64,000 nucleotides of DNA, from the NCBI GenBank assembly GCA_018398815.1, contig JAFLJL010004045.1, positions 77,001-141,000 of the forward strand, read 5' to 3'. Below, in pieces: positions 1 to 9,645 of this stretch. The notes under the pieces are model-generated. The model saw only the letters and a program-made list of their open reading frames with translations, was not told the origin of the DNA and made no database searches. The DNA is from Conus ventricosus (lineage: Eukaryota; Mollusca; Gastropoda; Neogastropoda; Conidae). Positions within the stretch are counted from its first letter, which is position 1. The number at the start of each line of letters is the position of its first letter. The position numbers and the translations under genes are program-made.

Positions 1-549
1 AAAAGCGATGAAACAGCAAAGCGGAGCGACTTTTAAACCGTGTTCAGAATCGCCGAGATCTGAAATGGAACCAGAGAGGGGAAATCATTTGGCGAGGAGA
101 GCTGATTAAAAACTCGAACCTCGTTGATTTGGTCAATGATGTGCTAAGAAAACGTCGCCACTCCAACCCATTGGGTGGAAATCCTTTGCTGCTGCTCTCA
201 GTGATGCCAACATCCCCTATAGATTTAGTTGGAAACCCTGACCGTTGGAAGTTTATGACAACACAAATACCCGGCACCCTGTCCTATTCTTCACAGTCTA
301 CTGAAGGACCTGTCGGTGTGGGTTCCTCTTTCCCCTCAACCCGTGTTTTCTACACCACAAATGCCAACACCCCCACCATCACTGAGAAACGTTGCCTTAT
401 CATCTATCAAGAAGCCACGAGGTACAGAAGACTCTGACCAGTTGGAAGGGGAGACACCTTTTTCTTGGAGGAGAAAGACACACAGACGGAACCGGAAACA
501 ACAGAGATTAAGCAAGACTGCACCTTTGATGGATTGGGAGTCATACTGA
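1..549 (+). pseudogene. Polinton 'VDPRVL' accessory protein, C-terminal part (copy A)
   Basis: This is the 3' part of the gene complete at 40644-41543 in copy C. Its 5' end lies outside the window. The visible part holds the conserved C-terminal domain (WRGELIKNSNLVDLVNDVL in the mixed frames, then a GNPDRWKF motif) and a Pro/Ser/Thr-rich tail ending in ...MDWESY and a stop at 547-549. Homologous proteins sit next to the integrase and packaging ATPase in many animal Polintons, but I know of no established function. The reading frame changes near 100 and again near 300 relative to copies B and C, so this copy is broken. It lies 11 bases upstream of the integrase start. Confidence 0.7.
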
Positions 550-560
550 CTACACCTGAA

Positions 561-1653
561 ATGGCTCCGCGGATAATAAGAAAAAAAATATCGAAACAGA
601 ACAGAATGTTGGGGCAGGCTTACTACACACCACAACGCCCTGATCTTTTGGTGGTGTTCACGCCTTGAAACGTATAACGAAGGCAAAAGAGTCTGTGCTC
701 AAAGAATGGTTGAGTCACGAAGATGCTTATACTCTTCATAAACCTGTGCGACACAAGTTTGAGAGGAGGCGTGTTGTTGTAGGAGGAATGGACCATCAAT
801 GGCAAGCTGATCTGATTGACGTCCAACGCCTGAAAAAAACAATGATGGTTTTAGCTATCTGCTGACAGTCATCGATGTCTTGTCTAAATATGCTTGGGTC
901 GTTCCTTTGAAAAACAAGACAGGACCTGTGATGGTGGAGGCCTTTGAACGCATCCTTGAACAGGGTCGAAACCCCTCAAACTTCAAACAGACAAAGGGGC
1001 AGTGTTCTGAACAAACTTTCAAACGTTTTTGAAGGAAAGAAGAATACACTTTTTTGGACAGAAAACGAGGATACGAAAGCCTCTGTTGTAGAGAGACTGA
1101 ATCGCACTTTGAAAGAGAAGCTCTGGCGCTACTTTACCAAAAAAATACTTTGAGATTTGTGGAAGTTTTACCACAGTTGGTAAAGGCATACAACCATTCG
1201 TTTCACCGCAGCATTCAGCGTGCTCCTGCAGAAGTGACAACACACAACCAAGAAAATGTATGGCAGACTCTGTACAACAGCGACCAGCCTACGTCCTCCT
1301 CTCCTCACCCTAAACTGAAACTAGGAGATCGTGTACGCATCAGTAAAACGAGGAAGACATTTAAAAAAGGTTATTTGCCATCTTGGTCTGAAGAACTTTT
1401 CACAGTCAGTCGAATAAAAAAGACCATCCCAGTGACTTACATTCTCAAAGACGATAATGGAGAAGAGCTTCAAGGAACGTTTTATGATCAGGAGATACAG
1501 AAAGTGGGGGAGAAACAGATTTATCGTATGAAGCGATCTTAAAGCAACGCAAAAAAGCTAATGGACAGCGTGAATATTTTATCAAATGGTATGGCTATGA
1601 CTCTTCAGTCAATTCATGATTCCTCAGACAGCACTGACCACCTACGCACACTG
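561..1653 (+). pseudogene. Polinton DDE integrase with chromodomain (copy A)
   Basis: A retrovirus-type integrase, which in this family is thought to insert the linear element DNA into the host chromosome. In order: an N-terminal region with AYYTPQRP and DAYTLHKPVR, typical of Polinton integrases; a catalytic core with first Asp in QWQADLID, second Asp in a QTDKG motif, and catalytic Glu in ASVVERLNRT; a basic linker (KLKLGDRVRISK); and a C-terminal chromodomain. I chose ATG 561 because it is the first in-frame Met before the conserved block and is shared with copies B and C; a shorter start at 606 is possible. Frameshifts fall near 645, 840, 975-1030 and 1530, and one breaks the chromodomain. 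Not functional as assembled. Confidence 0.85.
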
Positions 1654-1656
1654 ACC

Positions 1657-1942
1657 ATGCCTGATCAGAACCAAGTAGAATCAGCTCGACTCATGATGAT
1701 GAAACCGTCACTCTACGCGGGTCCAGAAAATCTGCGCTGTGGCGTGTGTTTGGAGACCGAGTTCCTCGCGGTGAAATTGTTTTCGGTTGTCAGACGCTCC
1801 TGGTTTATGTGGTGGTAGGTGTGTCTCTATTTAATCTGAGTCGCGGTCAAGGAGTGGACAATTTGTGGGTGGCTCTTCTTGGGAGTTGTCTCGGTACATC
1901 CTTCCAAATCCTAGCATCGATCCACGGCCAACTACCCACTGA
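1657..1942 (+). pseudogene. Small hydrophobic Polinton protein between integrase and minor capsid (copy A)
   Basis: Starts at ATG 1657 (MPDQNQVESA) four bases after the integrase stop and ends with ...PNPSIDPRPTTH, eight bases before the minor capsid start. The layout is the same in copies B and C. The middle contains two hydrophobic stretches (around FGCQTLLVYVVVGVSLF and LWVALLGSCLG) that could cross or bind a membrane, followed by a polar tail. About 95 residues. No enzymatic motif is visible. It could be a membrane-active virion or packaging accessory protein, but that is a guess from position and hydrophobicity. Frameshifts near 1690 and 1895 break this copy. Confidence 0.55.
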
Positions 1943-1949
1943 AACCAGT

Positions 1950-2708
1950 ATGTTCTACTTGACGTTACCCAGCAACAAGCTCCATGTCGTACTACCCCCG
2001 ATAACAACGCCAGTCACTTTTTTACCAACAACTACCTCAAACCGTGTGACTTGAACGGAGATTACGAAGTGGGCCTGTCTGAAATTCTGTTCAGCAACAC
2101 ATACTTTAACATTGAAGAACAAGAAATTTGGATTCATTTTCGCCCCGATGGAGAGTCAGATCAACAGTCGAAACAACTACCTGTGGGATTGTATGAATCA
2201 GCAGAATTTTTGACTCGTACTTTAAACCAAGTTTATCGACGGTCTGTGAAGAAAGAAAAAGAAGGCAACATCAAACTGTATTATAATCGTGCTACCCGAA
2301 AAGTGACAGACTGTATGATGCTGATAGCGTTCTCCAGATCAGCCCAGCATTAAGAGATATCTTGAGTCTGGAGAGAGACATTATGTATGGGAAAGGTGTC
2401 TATGAAAGTAAAAACCAAGTACATCTCCAACAGATGTATTTGAGGGTGTCTATGTCTACTGCGACTTGGTTCAACCACGTCCTGTTGGTGATGTGATGGT
2501 TCCCTTGCTCCGAATTGTCCCGACTGGGAATCGGAGCACTGAAGTCGTACATCATATTTTGAAAACCCAACTATATTCCTCTGAGTAGGTTCCAGTTCAA
2601 CACAGTGGAAATCCTTTTAACCAAAGACACGGGCAAACCTCTGTCATTTGACAAAGGAAAACCATCGCGACGCTTCACTTTCGGCGCAGACGACCTGACG
2701 GCCTTTAA
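1950..2708 (+). pseudogene. Polinton minor capsid (penton-type) protein (copy A)
   Basis: About 250 residues beginning MFYLTLPSN. It matches the conserved minor capsid protein of Polintons (PX in older papers), predicted as a single jelly-roll that would form capsid vertices. Visible marks are CDLNGDYEVGLSEILFSNTY near the N-terminus, YVYCDLVQPRPVGDVMVPLL in the middle, and an FDKGK...LHFRRRR ending. The stop TAA at 2706-2708 is just ahead of the next gene. Frameshifts near 2030, 2310, 2435 and 2660 break the frame. Sandwiched between the hydrophobic protein and the pVI-like gene, as in copies B and C. Confidence 0.85.
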
Positions 2709-2711
2709 GAG

Positions 2712-3158
2712 ATGGTGCGTCACGTTCCCTTGAACACGATGGAAAAGCTTATGAAGACTATTACTGCACCCAAGCTGGTCATGAGCTTTCTGTGTTTATA
2801 GGGGGAAGAAATTACCGAGGGAGAGGACTTGGAAACCTTGGAGGACTCGGGCGTACTCTCATCCCATTGTTAAAAAGTGGTGGAAAGGCTTTACTGAAGG
2901 AAGGGACTCGAACTGGCATGCAGCTTGCGCAAGATGTGCTGTCTGGGCAAATTTGAAGTCCGCTCTCCAGCAACGGGTAAGCAGGCTGGCAAACGATTGG
3001 TTGCAGCAAGCCGTGAGCAGAGTCACCGGCGCTGCGCACCACGGGGTGAACCCCGCTAGGAAGCGTATAAAATTAGCGTCCTCAACCAGCGTGGGTCACT
3101 CCAGACGCAACAAGGGGAAGAAAAAGGCCACCAGGATTCCTCGAGACATTTTGGATAG
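2712..3158 (+). pseudogene. pVI-like small virion protein (copy A)
   Basis: Starts MVRHVPLNTD at ATG 2712, three bases after the minor capsid stop. The N-terminal third has YYCTQAGHEL, a Gly/Arg block (RNYRGRGLGNL) and a hydrophobic Gly-Leu segment. The rest is basic and helical, ending in Lys/Arg clusters (RRNKGKKKATRIPRD). A protein of this design lies between minor and major capsid genes in many Polintons and resembles adenovirus pVI in layout: an amphipathic membrane-active start and a basic body. The function is therefore inferred from position and composition. Indels near 2800, 2885 and 3150 shift the frame. Confidence 0.6.
3066..3072 (+). promoter_or_regulatory. TATA-like box upstream of major capsid gene
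   Basis: TATAAAA lies inside the 3' part of the pVI-like gene, 91 bases before the major capsid ATG. The same motif occurs in the matching place in copy B (about 8526-8532). It also encodes part of an RRIKLAS peptide, so conservation may be for protein rather than promoter. Confidence 0.3.
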
Positions 3159-3163
3159 ACACC

Positions 3164-4481
3164 ATGTCGTTGCTACACCAGCATTCGCGTGAAAGTGTAA
3201 ATACTGGACTTGACTTGTTTTCTGTATGGGTAACTCAATCAGCGGTAGAAGAAGGTGCTTTTGTAGAACATCATCCACTATCAACCTTGGCAGATGGTGC
3301 ACCCATTGAATTCCATATCAGTGGTGCCACCTCAGACTACGTGGATCTGAGCAATACCAATCTCCACATCCGTGCTAAAGTGACAAAAGCCGATGGCACA
3401 GCCCTTGACGCCGGCGCTGATGTTGCCCCTGTCAACAACTGGCTCCATAGCCTGTTTTCTCAGGTGGATGTCTCCCTGAACGACACCCTGATTTCATCCA
3501 GCACCAACACTTACCCCTACCGAGCGTACATCGAGGCAACATTGAACATACGGCAAGGATGCGAAAGAACAGTCATTTGACAAGTAGTCTGTATTTCTCT
3601 GACACACCCGGCCGTCTTGAGGACACCCAAGGAGATGACAATGTCGGCCTGAAGATTCGACGTGAGCTGACAGCTAGGAGTGAAGTGGATATGTTGGGGC
3701 GCCTTCACACAGATATTATGCTCCAGGAACGCTACCTGATCAACGGAGTGGACGTCAAACTCGGACTCATCCCCTCCAAAACGCCTTCAACCTCATGGCA
3801 CATGATGGTGGAGCGGGTGCGCCCTATAAAAGTGTCATCACTCACGCTTCCCTGTTCGTTCGCAAAGTGAAACTGAATCCAGCTGTTTCCTTGGCTCACG
3901 AAAAGGCACTGGAAAGGGGTACGTGCAAGTACCCTCTAAAGAGAATCGTTCAGAAGACTTTCGCTATCCCCCAAGGCAACTTAAGCGCTGTCCAAGACAA
4001 CCTCTTTCTCAGTCAGACCCCAAACAAGATCGTAGTCGCTCTTGTAAACAGCGCAGCATTCATGGGCGGTACAACAGAAATCCATCCCACTTTCAACACG
4101 CCAACTTAAATTTCCTGGTCTGTATATGGACGGACGCCAGATTCCTGCCAAGGCCCTGACCCCGGATTTTGAACATCGGCAGTTTGTGAGGGCCTACCAC
4201 AGTCTGATGCTGGGCACGGGGTGGTGAACAGAGATGCTGGAAACACCATCAAGTATCAAGATTATGACCGAGGATACACCCTGTATGCTTTTGATCTGAC
4301 TCCGAGTTTGCTGGATGGAGACCAGCAGTTTGAACGGGTCAGGAGTGGCGCACTTCGTCTGGAAATGAAGTTCTATCAAGCTCTGGCTGAGCCTGTCCAT
4401 GTGATTGTGTATGCAGAGTTGGACAGTATGATCGAAATCGATCGCGCCCGCCAAGTGCTGACAGACTTTCAACATGAATAG
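3164..4481 (+). pseudogene. Polinton major capsid protein (copy A)
   Basis: The double jelly-roll hexon-type protein that would build the icosahedral shell. Start MSLLHQHSRESVNTGLDLFS at ATG 3164. Recognisable blocks include TQSAVEEGAF with HHPLSTL, the GAPIEFHISGA strand, NNWLHSLFSQVDVSLNDTLI, then LNPAVSLAHEKALERGTCKY and GNEVLSSF-like C-terminal strands, ending LTDFQHE at TAG 4479. The span is about 440 codons, usual for Polinton capsids. At least four frameshifts (near 3560, 3790, 4000, 4210) split it. The stop overlaps the protease start in an ATGAATAG, as expected for a compact viral gene array. Confidence 0.88.
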
Positions 4482-4877
4482 TGTGGACATTGCCACTGTG
4501 TTGACTAAAGACATTCACGCCCGGCGTGTCTTTGGGGAATATATCCAAGGAACAAGCTCCCTCTCTATTTCACCACCCAACGACCTATCACATTGGTGAT
4601 TAACACCGACCACAGCTCTGGGCCGGGAGAACATTGGGTCAGTGTTTGGTTTGATGGTCGTGGTAAAGCAGAATATTTGATAGTTTTGGTCTACCCCCTT
4701 TGTTGTATCCAGACATTGAAAAGTTTATGTTGAAACAGTTTCAGTTATCGTTTTAACCAAAGACTTATTCAAGACTTGACCAGCTCAGCCTGTGGGTACT
4801 ATGTGCTGTATTTCATTTTAAGAAAAAGTCGCGGTCACAGTCTTCCCCAAGTGTTGGTCGGTGTTCCACCCCCATAA
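4474..4877 (+). pseudogene. Adenain-type cysteine protease (copy A)
   Basis: A maturation protease of the adenovirus C5 type, which in this family would cleave capsid precursors. Start MNSVDIATVLTKDI at 4474, overlapping the major capsid stop. The catalytic His lies in GEHWVSVWFDG, an acidic region follows (YFDSFGLPP in the mixed frames), and the catalytic Cys lies in SSACGYYVLYF. The end is VLVGVPPP at TAA 4875. About 134 codons, short for an adenain but usual for Polintons. Indels near 4555, 4675 and 4750 break the frame in this copy. Confidence 0.85.
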
Positions 4878-4936
4878 ACTGAGGACCAATGATCAAAAAG
4901 TGAGATCAATTATTCATTCTATTCACAGAAAAAGTC

Positions 4937-4945
4937 TTTTAAAAG
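4937..4945 (+). promoter_or_regulatory. TATA-like TTTTAAAAG upstream of 118-residue orphan
   Basis: TTTTAAAAG ends 54 bases before ATG 4999. Matching motifs sit about the same distance upstream of the ATPase and of the small basic protein in copy C (39385 and 40248), which suggests a shared core promoter type. Confidence 0.45.
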
Positions 4946-4998
4946 CTTGTAACGTAGGGAGTGTGTCACATACAACACACGTTTCACTGCGACTCACA

Positions 4999-5355
4999 AT
5001 GGAGAAGATTCTGGAGGAAGTTAAAGTTGGGATTGAAAAAATGAAAGCTCAGATGCGCTTGACTCTTATCAATCTGTTTGTCACAGAGTTGTTACCAATG
5101 TATCGCGCCGAGTTTGAGCAAAATGTACAGAGTGCGGAAGGAGAATGTGTCACATGCTTCTTTCATACTCTTGGAGACCACTTGTGGTCGAGACTCGACA
5201 GAGATCGTCTTTCTTCCACATGGTCTCATCTTCTGTTATCGTATGAAGTGCCAGAAGGTTTAAACTGGCTGAGTTTGAAGGCCGAAGCCTGGAATGATAC
5301 AAAATCCCTAGAGTTTCAAAACAAAGTCGTCAGTCTTATCGTTCATGAATTTTAA
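4999..5355 (+). CDS. 118-residue orphan protein of the Polinton (copy A)
   Basis: An intact open frame beginning MEKILEEVKVGIEKMKAQMR. I chose this Met, not the earlier ones that overlap the protease tail, because it follows a TATA-like box and opens an amphipathic helix. The protein looks all-helical, with a Cys pair (ECVTCFFHTLGDHLW), Trp-rich motifs (LNWLSLKAEAWND) and a C-terminal LIVHEF. Copy B keeps the same frame intact (6251-6607) with three amino-acid differences (R35C, a Y/D position, E/D near the end), unlike the frameshifted neighbours. I do not recognise the family. Being undamaged in two copies suggests it was under selection until recently, or simply that it is short. Confidence 0.7.
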   Translation: MEKILEEVKVGIEKMKAQMRLTLINLFVTELLPMYRAEFEQNVQSAEGECVTCFFHTLGDHLWSRLDRDRLSSTWSHLLLSYEVPEGLNWLSLKAEAWNDTKSLEFQNKVVSLIVHEF

Positions 5356-5574
5356 ATCAAACACAACCAAAATCTTGAACTGTTGATTGGCTAACCGCTC
5401 GTTTTCCTGATTGGTTTGTTTGAATATCCAGTTTGAGGTGGTCTGAGCGGGTTTAAACCAGTCTGTGTAAACACATACACACATGAACTATATAAGAGAG
5501 GCCTCAACCATTTCGTTATTATTACCTTCTCTACTCCACTCGCGCTGACAACAACGTCTTCACCGACCAGTACC
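5356..5574 (+). promoter_or_regulatory. Promoter region between orphan and PC4-like gene
   Basis: Holds GATTGGCTAACC near 5383 (a CCAAT-type element on the other strand) and a clear TATA box, TATATAAG, at 5489-5496, 79 bases before ATG 5575. Copy B has the same arrangement in reverse (TATA at 6109-6116). No open frame of note. Confidence 0.5.
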
Positions 5575-5810
5575 ATGAAGAACAAGGAGCCAGAGCCTAC
5601 ACTCTACCCACTGGGACGCAACATTTTGCCACCGTCAAAACTTGGCAAAGGACTGTCAGAATATATGTGCACCATTACAAGAGACCAACCAACACCAAGG
5701 GTGGTCGTCTGGTCAGGGTGCAGCGAGGATTGTCGCTGGGATTGCAAGAGTTTGAAAGACTGGTCAAACTGAAGAATAAACTGGTGGCAGAACTGATGTT
5801 TGGTATTTGA
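5575..5810 (+). pseudogene. PC4/p15-like single-strand DNA-binding protein (copy A)
   Basis: Starts MKNKEPEPTLYPLGRNI at ATG 5575, downstream of a TATA box. Across two frames it shows a YPLGRNI strand, a VKTWQRTVRIYVHHYKRP strand pair, then RGLSLGLQEFERLVKL, the pattern of the PC4/p15 transcription coactivator fold (beta strands followed by 'xGhSLpxxEaxxL'). Polintons of several animals carry such a gene; it probably binds single-stranded DNA or helps transcription. A one-base difference in the T-run near 5625 relative to copy B shifts the frame. The last codons run into the spacer at the palindrome centre and stop at TGA 5808, so the true C-terminus is uncertain. Confidence 0.55.
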
Positions 5811-6028
5811 CGTCTGCCACTAGTTTATTCTTCAGTTTGACCAGTCTTTCAACTCTTGCAATCCCAGCGACAATCCTCGCTGCACCCTGACCATACGACC
5901 ACCCTTGGTGTTGGTTGGTCTCTTGTAATGGTGCACATATATTCTGACAGCCCTTTGCCAAGTTTTGACGGTGGCAAAAATGTTGCGTCCAGTGGGTAGA
6001 GTGTAGGCTCTGGCTCCTTGTTCTTCAT
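5764..6028 (-). pseudogene. PC4/p15-like protein (copy B)
   Basis: Mirror of the copy A gene, starting at ATG 6028. It has the same strand and helix motifs, again split between frames near 5960-5990. Reading past the palindrome centre, the frame continues into copy A antisense and stops at 5764, so the C-terminal residues here are an artefact of the junction rather than true protein. The TATA box at 6109-6116 is 81 bases upstream. Confidence 0.5.
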
Positions 6029-6108
6029 GGTACTGGTCGGTGAAGACGTTGTTTGTCAGCGCGAGTGGAGTAGAGAAGGTAATAATAACGAAATGGTTGA
6101 GGCCCTCT

Positions 6109-6116
6109 CTTATATA
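6109..6116 (-). promoter_or_regulatory. TATA box of copy B PC4-like gene
   Basis: TATATAAG on the minus strand, the mirror of 5489-5496 in copy A. Confidence 0.5.
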
Positions 6117-6250
6117 GTTATGTGTTGTATGTGTTTACACAGACTGGTTTAAACCCCGCTCAGACCACCTCAAACTGGATATTCAAACAAACCAATCAGG
6201 AAAACGAGCGGTTAGCCAATCAACAGTTCAAGATTTTGGTTCTGTTTGAT

Positions 6251-6607
6251 TTAAAATTCATGAACGATAAGACTGACGACTTTGTTTTGAAAGTCTAGGG
6301 ATTTTGTATCATTCCAGGCTTCGGCCTTCAAACTCAGCCAGTTTAAACCTTCTGGTACTTCATACGATAACAGAAGATGAGACCATGTGGAAGAAAGACG
6401 ATCTCTGTCGAGTCTCGACCACAAGTGGTCTCCAAGAGTATGAAAGAAGCATGTGACACATTCTCCTTCCGCACTCTGTACATTTTGCTCAAACTCGGCG
6501 CAATACATTGGTAACAACTCTGTGACAAACAGATTGATAAGAGTCAAGCGCATCTGAGCTTTCATTTTTTCAATCCCAACTTTAACTTCCTCCAGAATCT
6601 TCTCCAT
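6251..6607 (-). CDS. 118-residue orphan protein of the Polinton (copy B)
   Basis: Intact frame, same length as at 4999-5355 with only a few replacements (for example Arg to Cys in the LPMYCAEF segment and Glu to Asp in KSLDFQ). An upstream in-frame Met at 6643 exists, but the start at 6607 is the one shared with copy A. With the two arms of the palindrome differing here only by substitutions, this is the best-preserved Polinton gene in the window. A TATA-like TTTTAAAAG lies upstream at about 6661-6669. No family recognised. Confidence 0.7.
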   Translation of the reverse strand: MEKILEEVKVGIEKMKAQMRLTLINLFVTELLPMYCAEFEQNVQSAEGECVTCFFHTLGDHLWSRLDRDRLSSTWSHLLLSYEVPEGLNWLSLKAEAWNDTKSLDFQNKVVSLIVHEF

Positions 6608-6728
6608 TGTGAGTCGCAGTGAAACGTGTGTTGTATGTGACACACTCCCTACGTTACAACGCTTTTAAAAGACTTTTTCTGTGAATAGAATGAATAATGA
6701 TCTCACTTTTTGATCATTGGTCCTCAGT

Positions 6729-7130
6729 TTATGGGGGTGGAACACCGACAACACTTGGGGAAGACTGTGACCGCGACTTTTTCTTAAAATGAAATACAGC
6801 ACATAGTACCCACAGCTGAGCTGGTCAAGTCTTGAATAAGTCTTTGGTTAAAACGATAACTGAAACTGTTTCAACATAAACTTTTCAATGTCTGGATACA
6901 ACGAAGGGGGTAGACCAAAACTATCAAAATATTCTGCTTTACCACGACCATCAAACCAAACACTGACCCAATGTTCTCCCGGCCCAGAGCTGTGGTCGGT
7001 GTTAATCACCAATGTGATAGGTCGTTGGGTGGTGAAATAGAGAGGGAGCTTGTTCCTTGATATATTCCCCCAAAGACACGCGGGCGTGAATGTCTTTAGT
7101 CAACACAGTGGCAATGTCCACACTATTCAT
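6729..7130 (-). pseudogene. Adenain-type cysteine protease (copy B)
   Basis: Mirror of 4474-4877. The His-containing GEHWVSVWF block (around 6975) and the YFDSFG block are present. At the catalytic site the copy reads through CTCAGCTGTGGG (near 6813), one codon different in length from copy A's SSACGYY, so the residues just before the active Cys differ. Frameshifts remain near 6840 and 7060. It overlaps the major capsid stop at 7123-7130 through the same ATGAATAG. Confidence 0.8.
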
Positions 7131-8432
7131 GTTGAAAAGTCTGTCAGCACTGGCGGGCGCGATCGATTTCGATCATACTGTCCAACTCTGCATACACAAT
7201 CACATGGACAGGCTCAGCCAAAGCTTGAGAGAACTTCATTTCCAGACGAAGGCGCCACTCCTGACCAGTTCAAACTGCTGGTTCCATCCAGCAATCTCGG
7301 AATCAGATCAAAAGCATACAGGGTGTATCCTCGGTCATAATCTTGATACTTGATGGTGTTTCCAGCATCTCTGTTCACCACCCCCGTGCCCAGCATCAGA
7401 CTGTGGTAGGCCCTCACAAACTGCCGATGTTCAAATCCGGGGTCAGGGCCTTGGCAGGAATCTGGCGTCCGTCCATATACAGACACAGGAAATTTAAGTT
7501 GGCGTGTTGAAAGTGGGATGGATTTCTGTTGTACCGCCATTGAATGCTGCGCTGTTTTACAAGAGCGACTACGATCTTGTTTGGGGTCTGACTGAGAAAG
7601 AGGTTGTCTTGGACAGCGCTTAAGTTGCCTTGGGGATAGCGAGGTCTTCTGAACGATTCTCTTTAGAGGGTACTTGCACGTACCCCTTTCCAGTGCCTTT
7701 TCGTGAGCCAAGGAAACAGCTGGATTCAGTTTCACTTTGCGAACGAACAGGGAAGCGATGACACTTTTATAGGGCACACCCGCACCACCATCATGGTGCC
7801 ATGAGGTGAAGGCGTTTTTGGAGGGGATGAGTCTGAGTTTGACGTCCACTCCGTTGATCAGGTAGCGTTCCTGGAGCATAATTCTGTGTGAAGGCGCCCC
7901 AACATATCCACTTCTCCACTCCTAGCTGTCAGCTCACGTTTGAATCTTCAGGCCGACATTGTCATCTCCTTGGGTGTCCTCAAGACGGCCGGTGTGTCAG
8001 AGAAATACAGACTACTTGTCAAATGACTGTCTTTCGCATCCTTGCCGTAGTTCAATGTTGCCTCGATTTACGCTCGGTAGGGGTAAGTGTTGGTGCTGGA
8101 TGAAATCAGGGTGTCGTTCAGGGAGACATCCACCTGAGAAAACAGGCTATGGAGCCAGTTGTTGACAGGGGCAACATCAGTGCCGGCGTCAAGGGCTGTG
8201 CCATCGGCTTTTGTCACTTTAGCACGGATGTGGAGATTGGTATTGCTCAATCCACGTAGTCTGAGGTGGCACCACTGATATGGAATTCAATGGGTGCACC
8301 ATCTGCCAAGGTTGATAGTGGATGATGTTCTACAAAAGCACCTTCTTCTACCGCTGATTGAGTTAGCCATACAGAAAACAAGTCAAGTCCAGTATTTACA
8401 CTTTCACGCGAATCCTGGTGTAGCAACGACAT
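7123..8432 (-). pseudogene. Polinton major capsid protein (copy B)
   Basis: Start MSLLHQDSRESVNTGLDLFS at ATG 8432, end at TAG 7123. The same double jelly-roll blocks as in copy A are visible. A long central open stretch (7214-7879) covers LNPAVSLAHEKALERGTCKY through the C-terminal third. Frameshifts lie near 8245, 8065, 7900 and 7230, at positions different from copy A, so the two arms are independently damaged or independently mis-called. The pVI-like gene is six bases upstream. Confidence 0.87.
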
Positions 8433-8437
8433 GGTGT

Positions 8438-8884
8438 CTATCCAAAAATGTCTCGAGGAATCCTGGTGGTCTTTTTCTTCCCCTTGTTGCATCTGGAGTG
8501 AACCACGCTGGTTGAGGACGCTAATTTTATACGCCTCCTAGCGGGTTCACCCGTGGTGTCGCAGCGCCGGTGACTCTGCTCACGGCTTGCTGCACATCGT
8601 TTGCCAGCCTGCTTACCCCGTTGCTGGGAGCGGACTTCAAATTTTGCCAGACAGCACATCTTGCGCAAGCTGCATGCCAGTTCGAGTCCCTTCCTTCAGT
8701 AAAGCCTTTCCACACTTTTTAACAATGGGATGAGAGTACGCCCGAGTCCTCCTAGAAGGTTTCCAAGTCCTCTCCCTCGGTAATTTCTTCCCCCTATAAA
8801 CACAGAAAGCTCATGACCAGCTTGGGCGCAGTAATAGTCTTCATAAGCTTTTCCATCGGTGTTCAAGGGAACGTGACGCACCAT
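8438..8884 (-). pseudogene. pVI-like small virion protein (copy B)
   Basis: MVRHVPLNTD at ATG 8884, then YYCAQAGHELSVFIGG, a Gly-rich hydrophobic segment (LGNLLGGLGRTLIPLLKS) and a basic C-terminal half ending RIPRDIFG with a stop at 8438. The stop lies close to the major capsid start. Frames change near 8715 and 8660. Placement between the two capsid genes is as in copy A. Confidence 0.6.
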
Positions 8885-8887
8885 CTC

Positions 8888-9638
8888 TTAAAGGCTGTCA
8901 GGTCGACTGCGCCGAAAGTGAAGCGTAGCGATGGTTTTTCCTTTGTCAAATGACAGAGGTTTGCCCGTGTCTTTGGTTAAAAGGATTTCCACTGTGTTTG
9001 AACTGGAACCTACTCAGAGGAATATAGTTGGGTTTTTCAAAATATGATGTACGACTTCAGTGCTCTGATTCCCAGTCGGGACAATTCGGAGCAAGGGAAA
9101 CCATCACATCACCAACAGGACGTGGTTGAACCAAGTCGCAGTAGACATAGACACCCTCAAACCCTCGTAGGAGATGTACTTGGTTTTACTTTCATAGACA
9201 CCTTTCCCATACATAATGTCTCTCTCCAGACTCAAGATATCTCTTAATGCTGGGCTGATCTGGAGAACGCTATCAGCATCATACAGTCTGTCACTTTTCG
9301 GGTAGCACGATTAAATACAGTTTGATGTTGCCTTCTTTTTCTTTCTTCACAGACCGTCGATAAACTTGGTTTAAAGTACGAGTCAAAAATTCTGCTGATT
9401 CATACAATCCCGCAGTAGTTGTTTCGACTGTTGATCTGACTCTCCATCGGGGCGAAAATGAATCCAAATTTCTTGTTCTTCAATGTTAAGTATGTGTTGC
9501 TGAACAGAATTTCAGACAGGCCCACTTCGTAATCTCCGTTCAAGTCACACGGTTGAGGAAGTTTGGTGAAAAAGTGACTGGCGTTGTTATCGGGGTAGTA
9601 CGACATGGAGCTGTTGCTGGGTAACGCAAGTAGAACAT
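8888..9638 (-). pseudogene. Polinton minor capsid (penton-type) protein (copy B)
   Basis: ATG 9638, stop 8888. It carries CDLNGDYEVGLSEILFSNTY (about 9490-9550), the YVYCDLV block (about 9130) and an FDKGK ending. Frameshifts near 9400, 9290, 9165 and 8950 break it. Its stop and the next start are four bases apart, so it lies in a tight head-to-tail array. Confidence 0.83.
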
Positions 9639-9645
9639 ACTGGTT

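Noticed and set aside
6251..6643. Longer start (Met at 6643) for the orphan gene in copy B
   Set aside because: The extra N-terminal residues lie in the leader, after the TATA-like box. The Met at 6607 is the one followed by the shared helix, and the distance from the TATA-like box then matches copy A.
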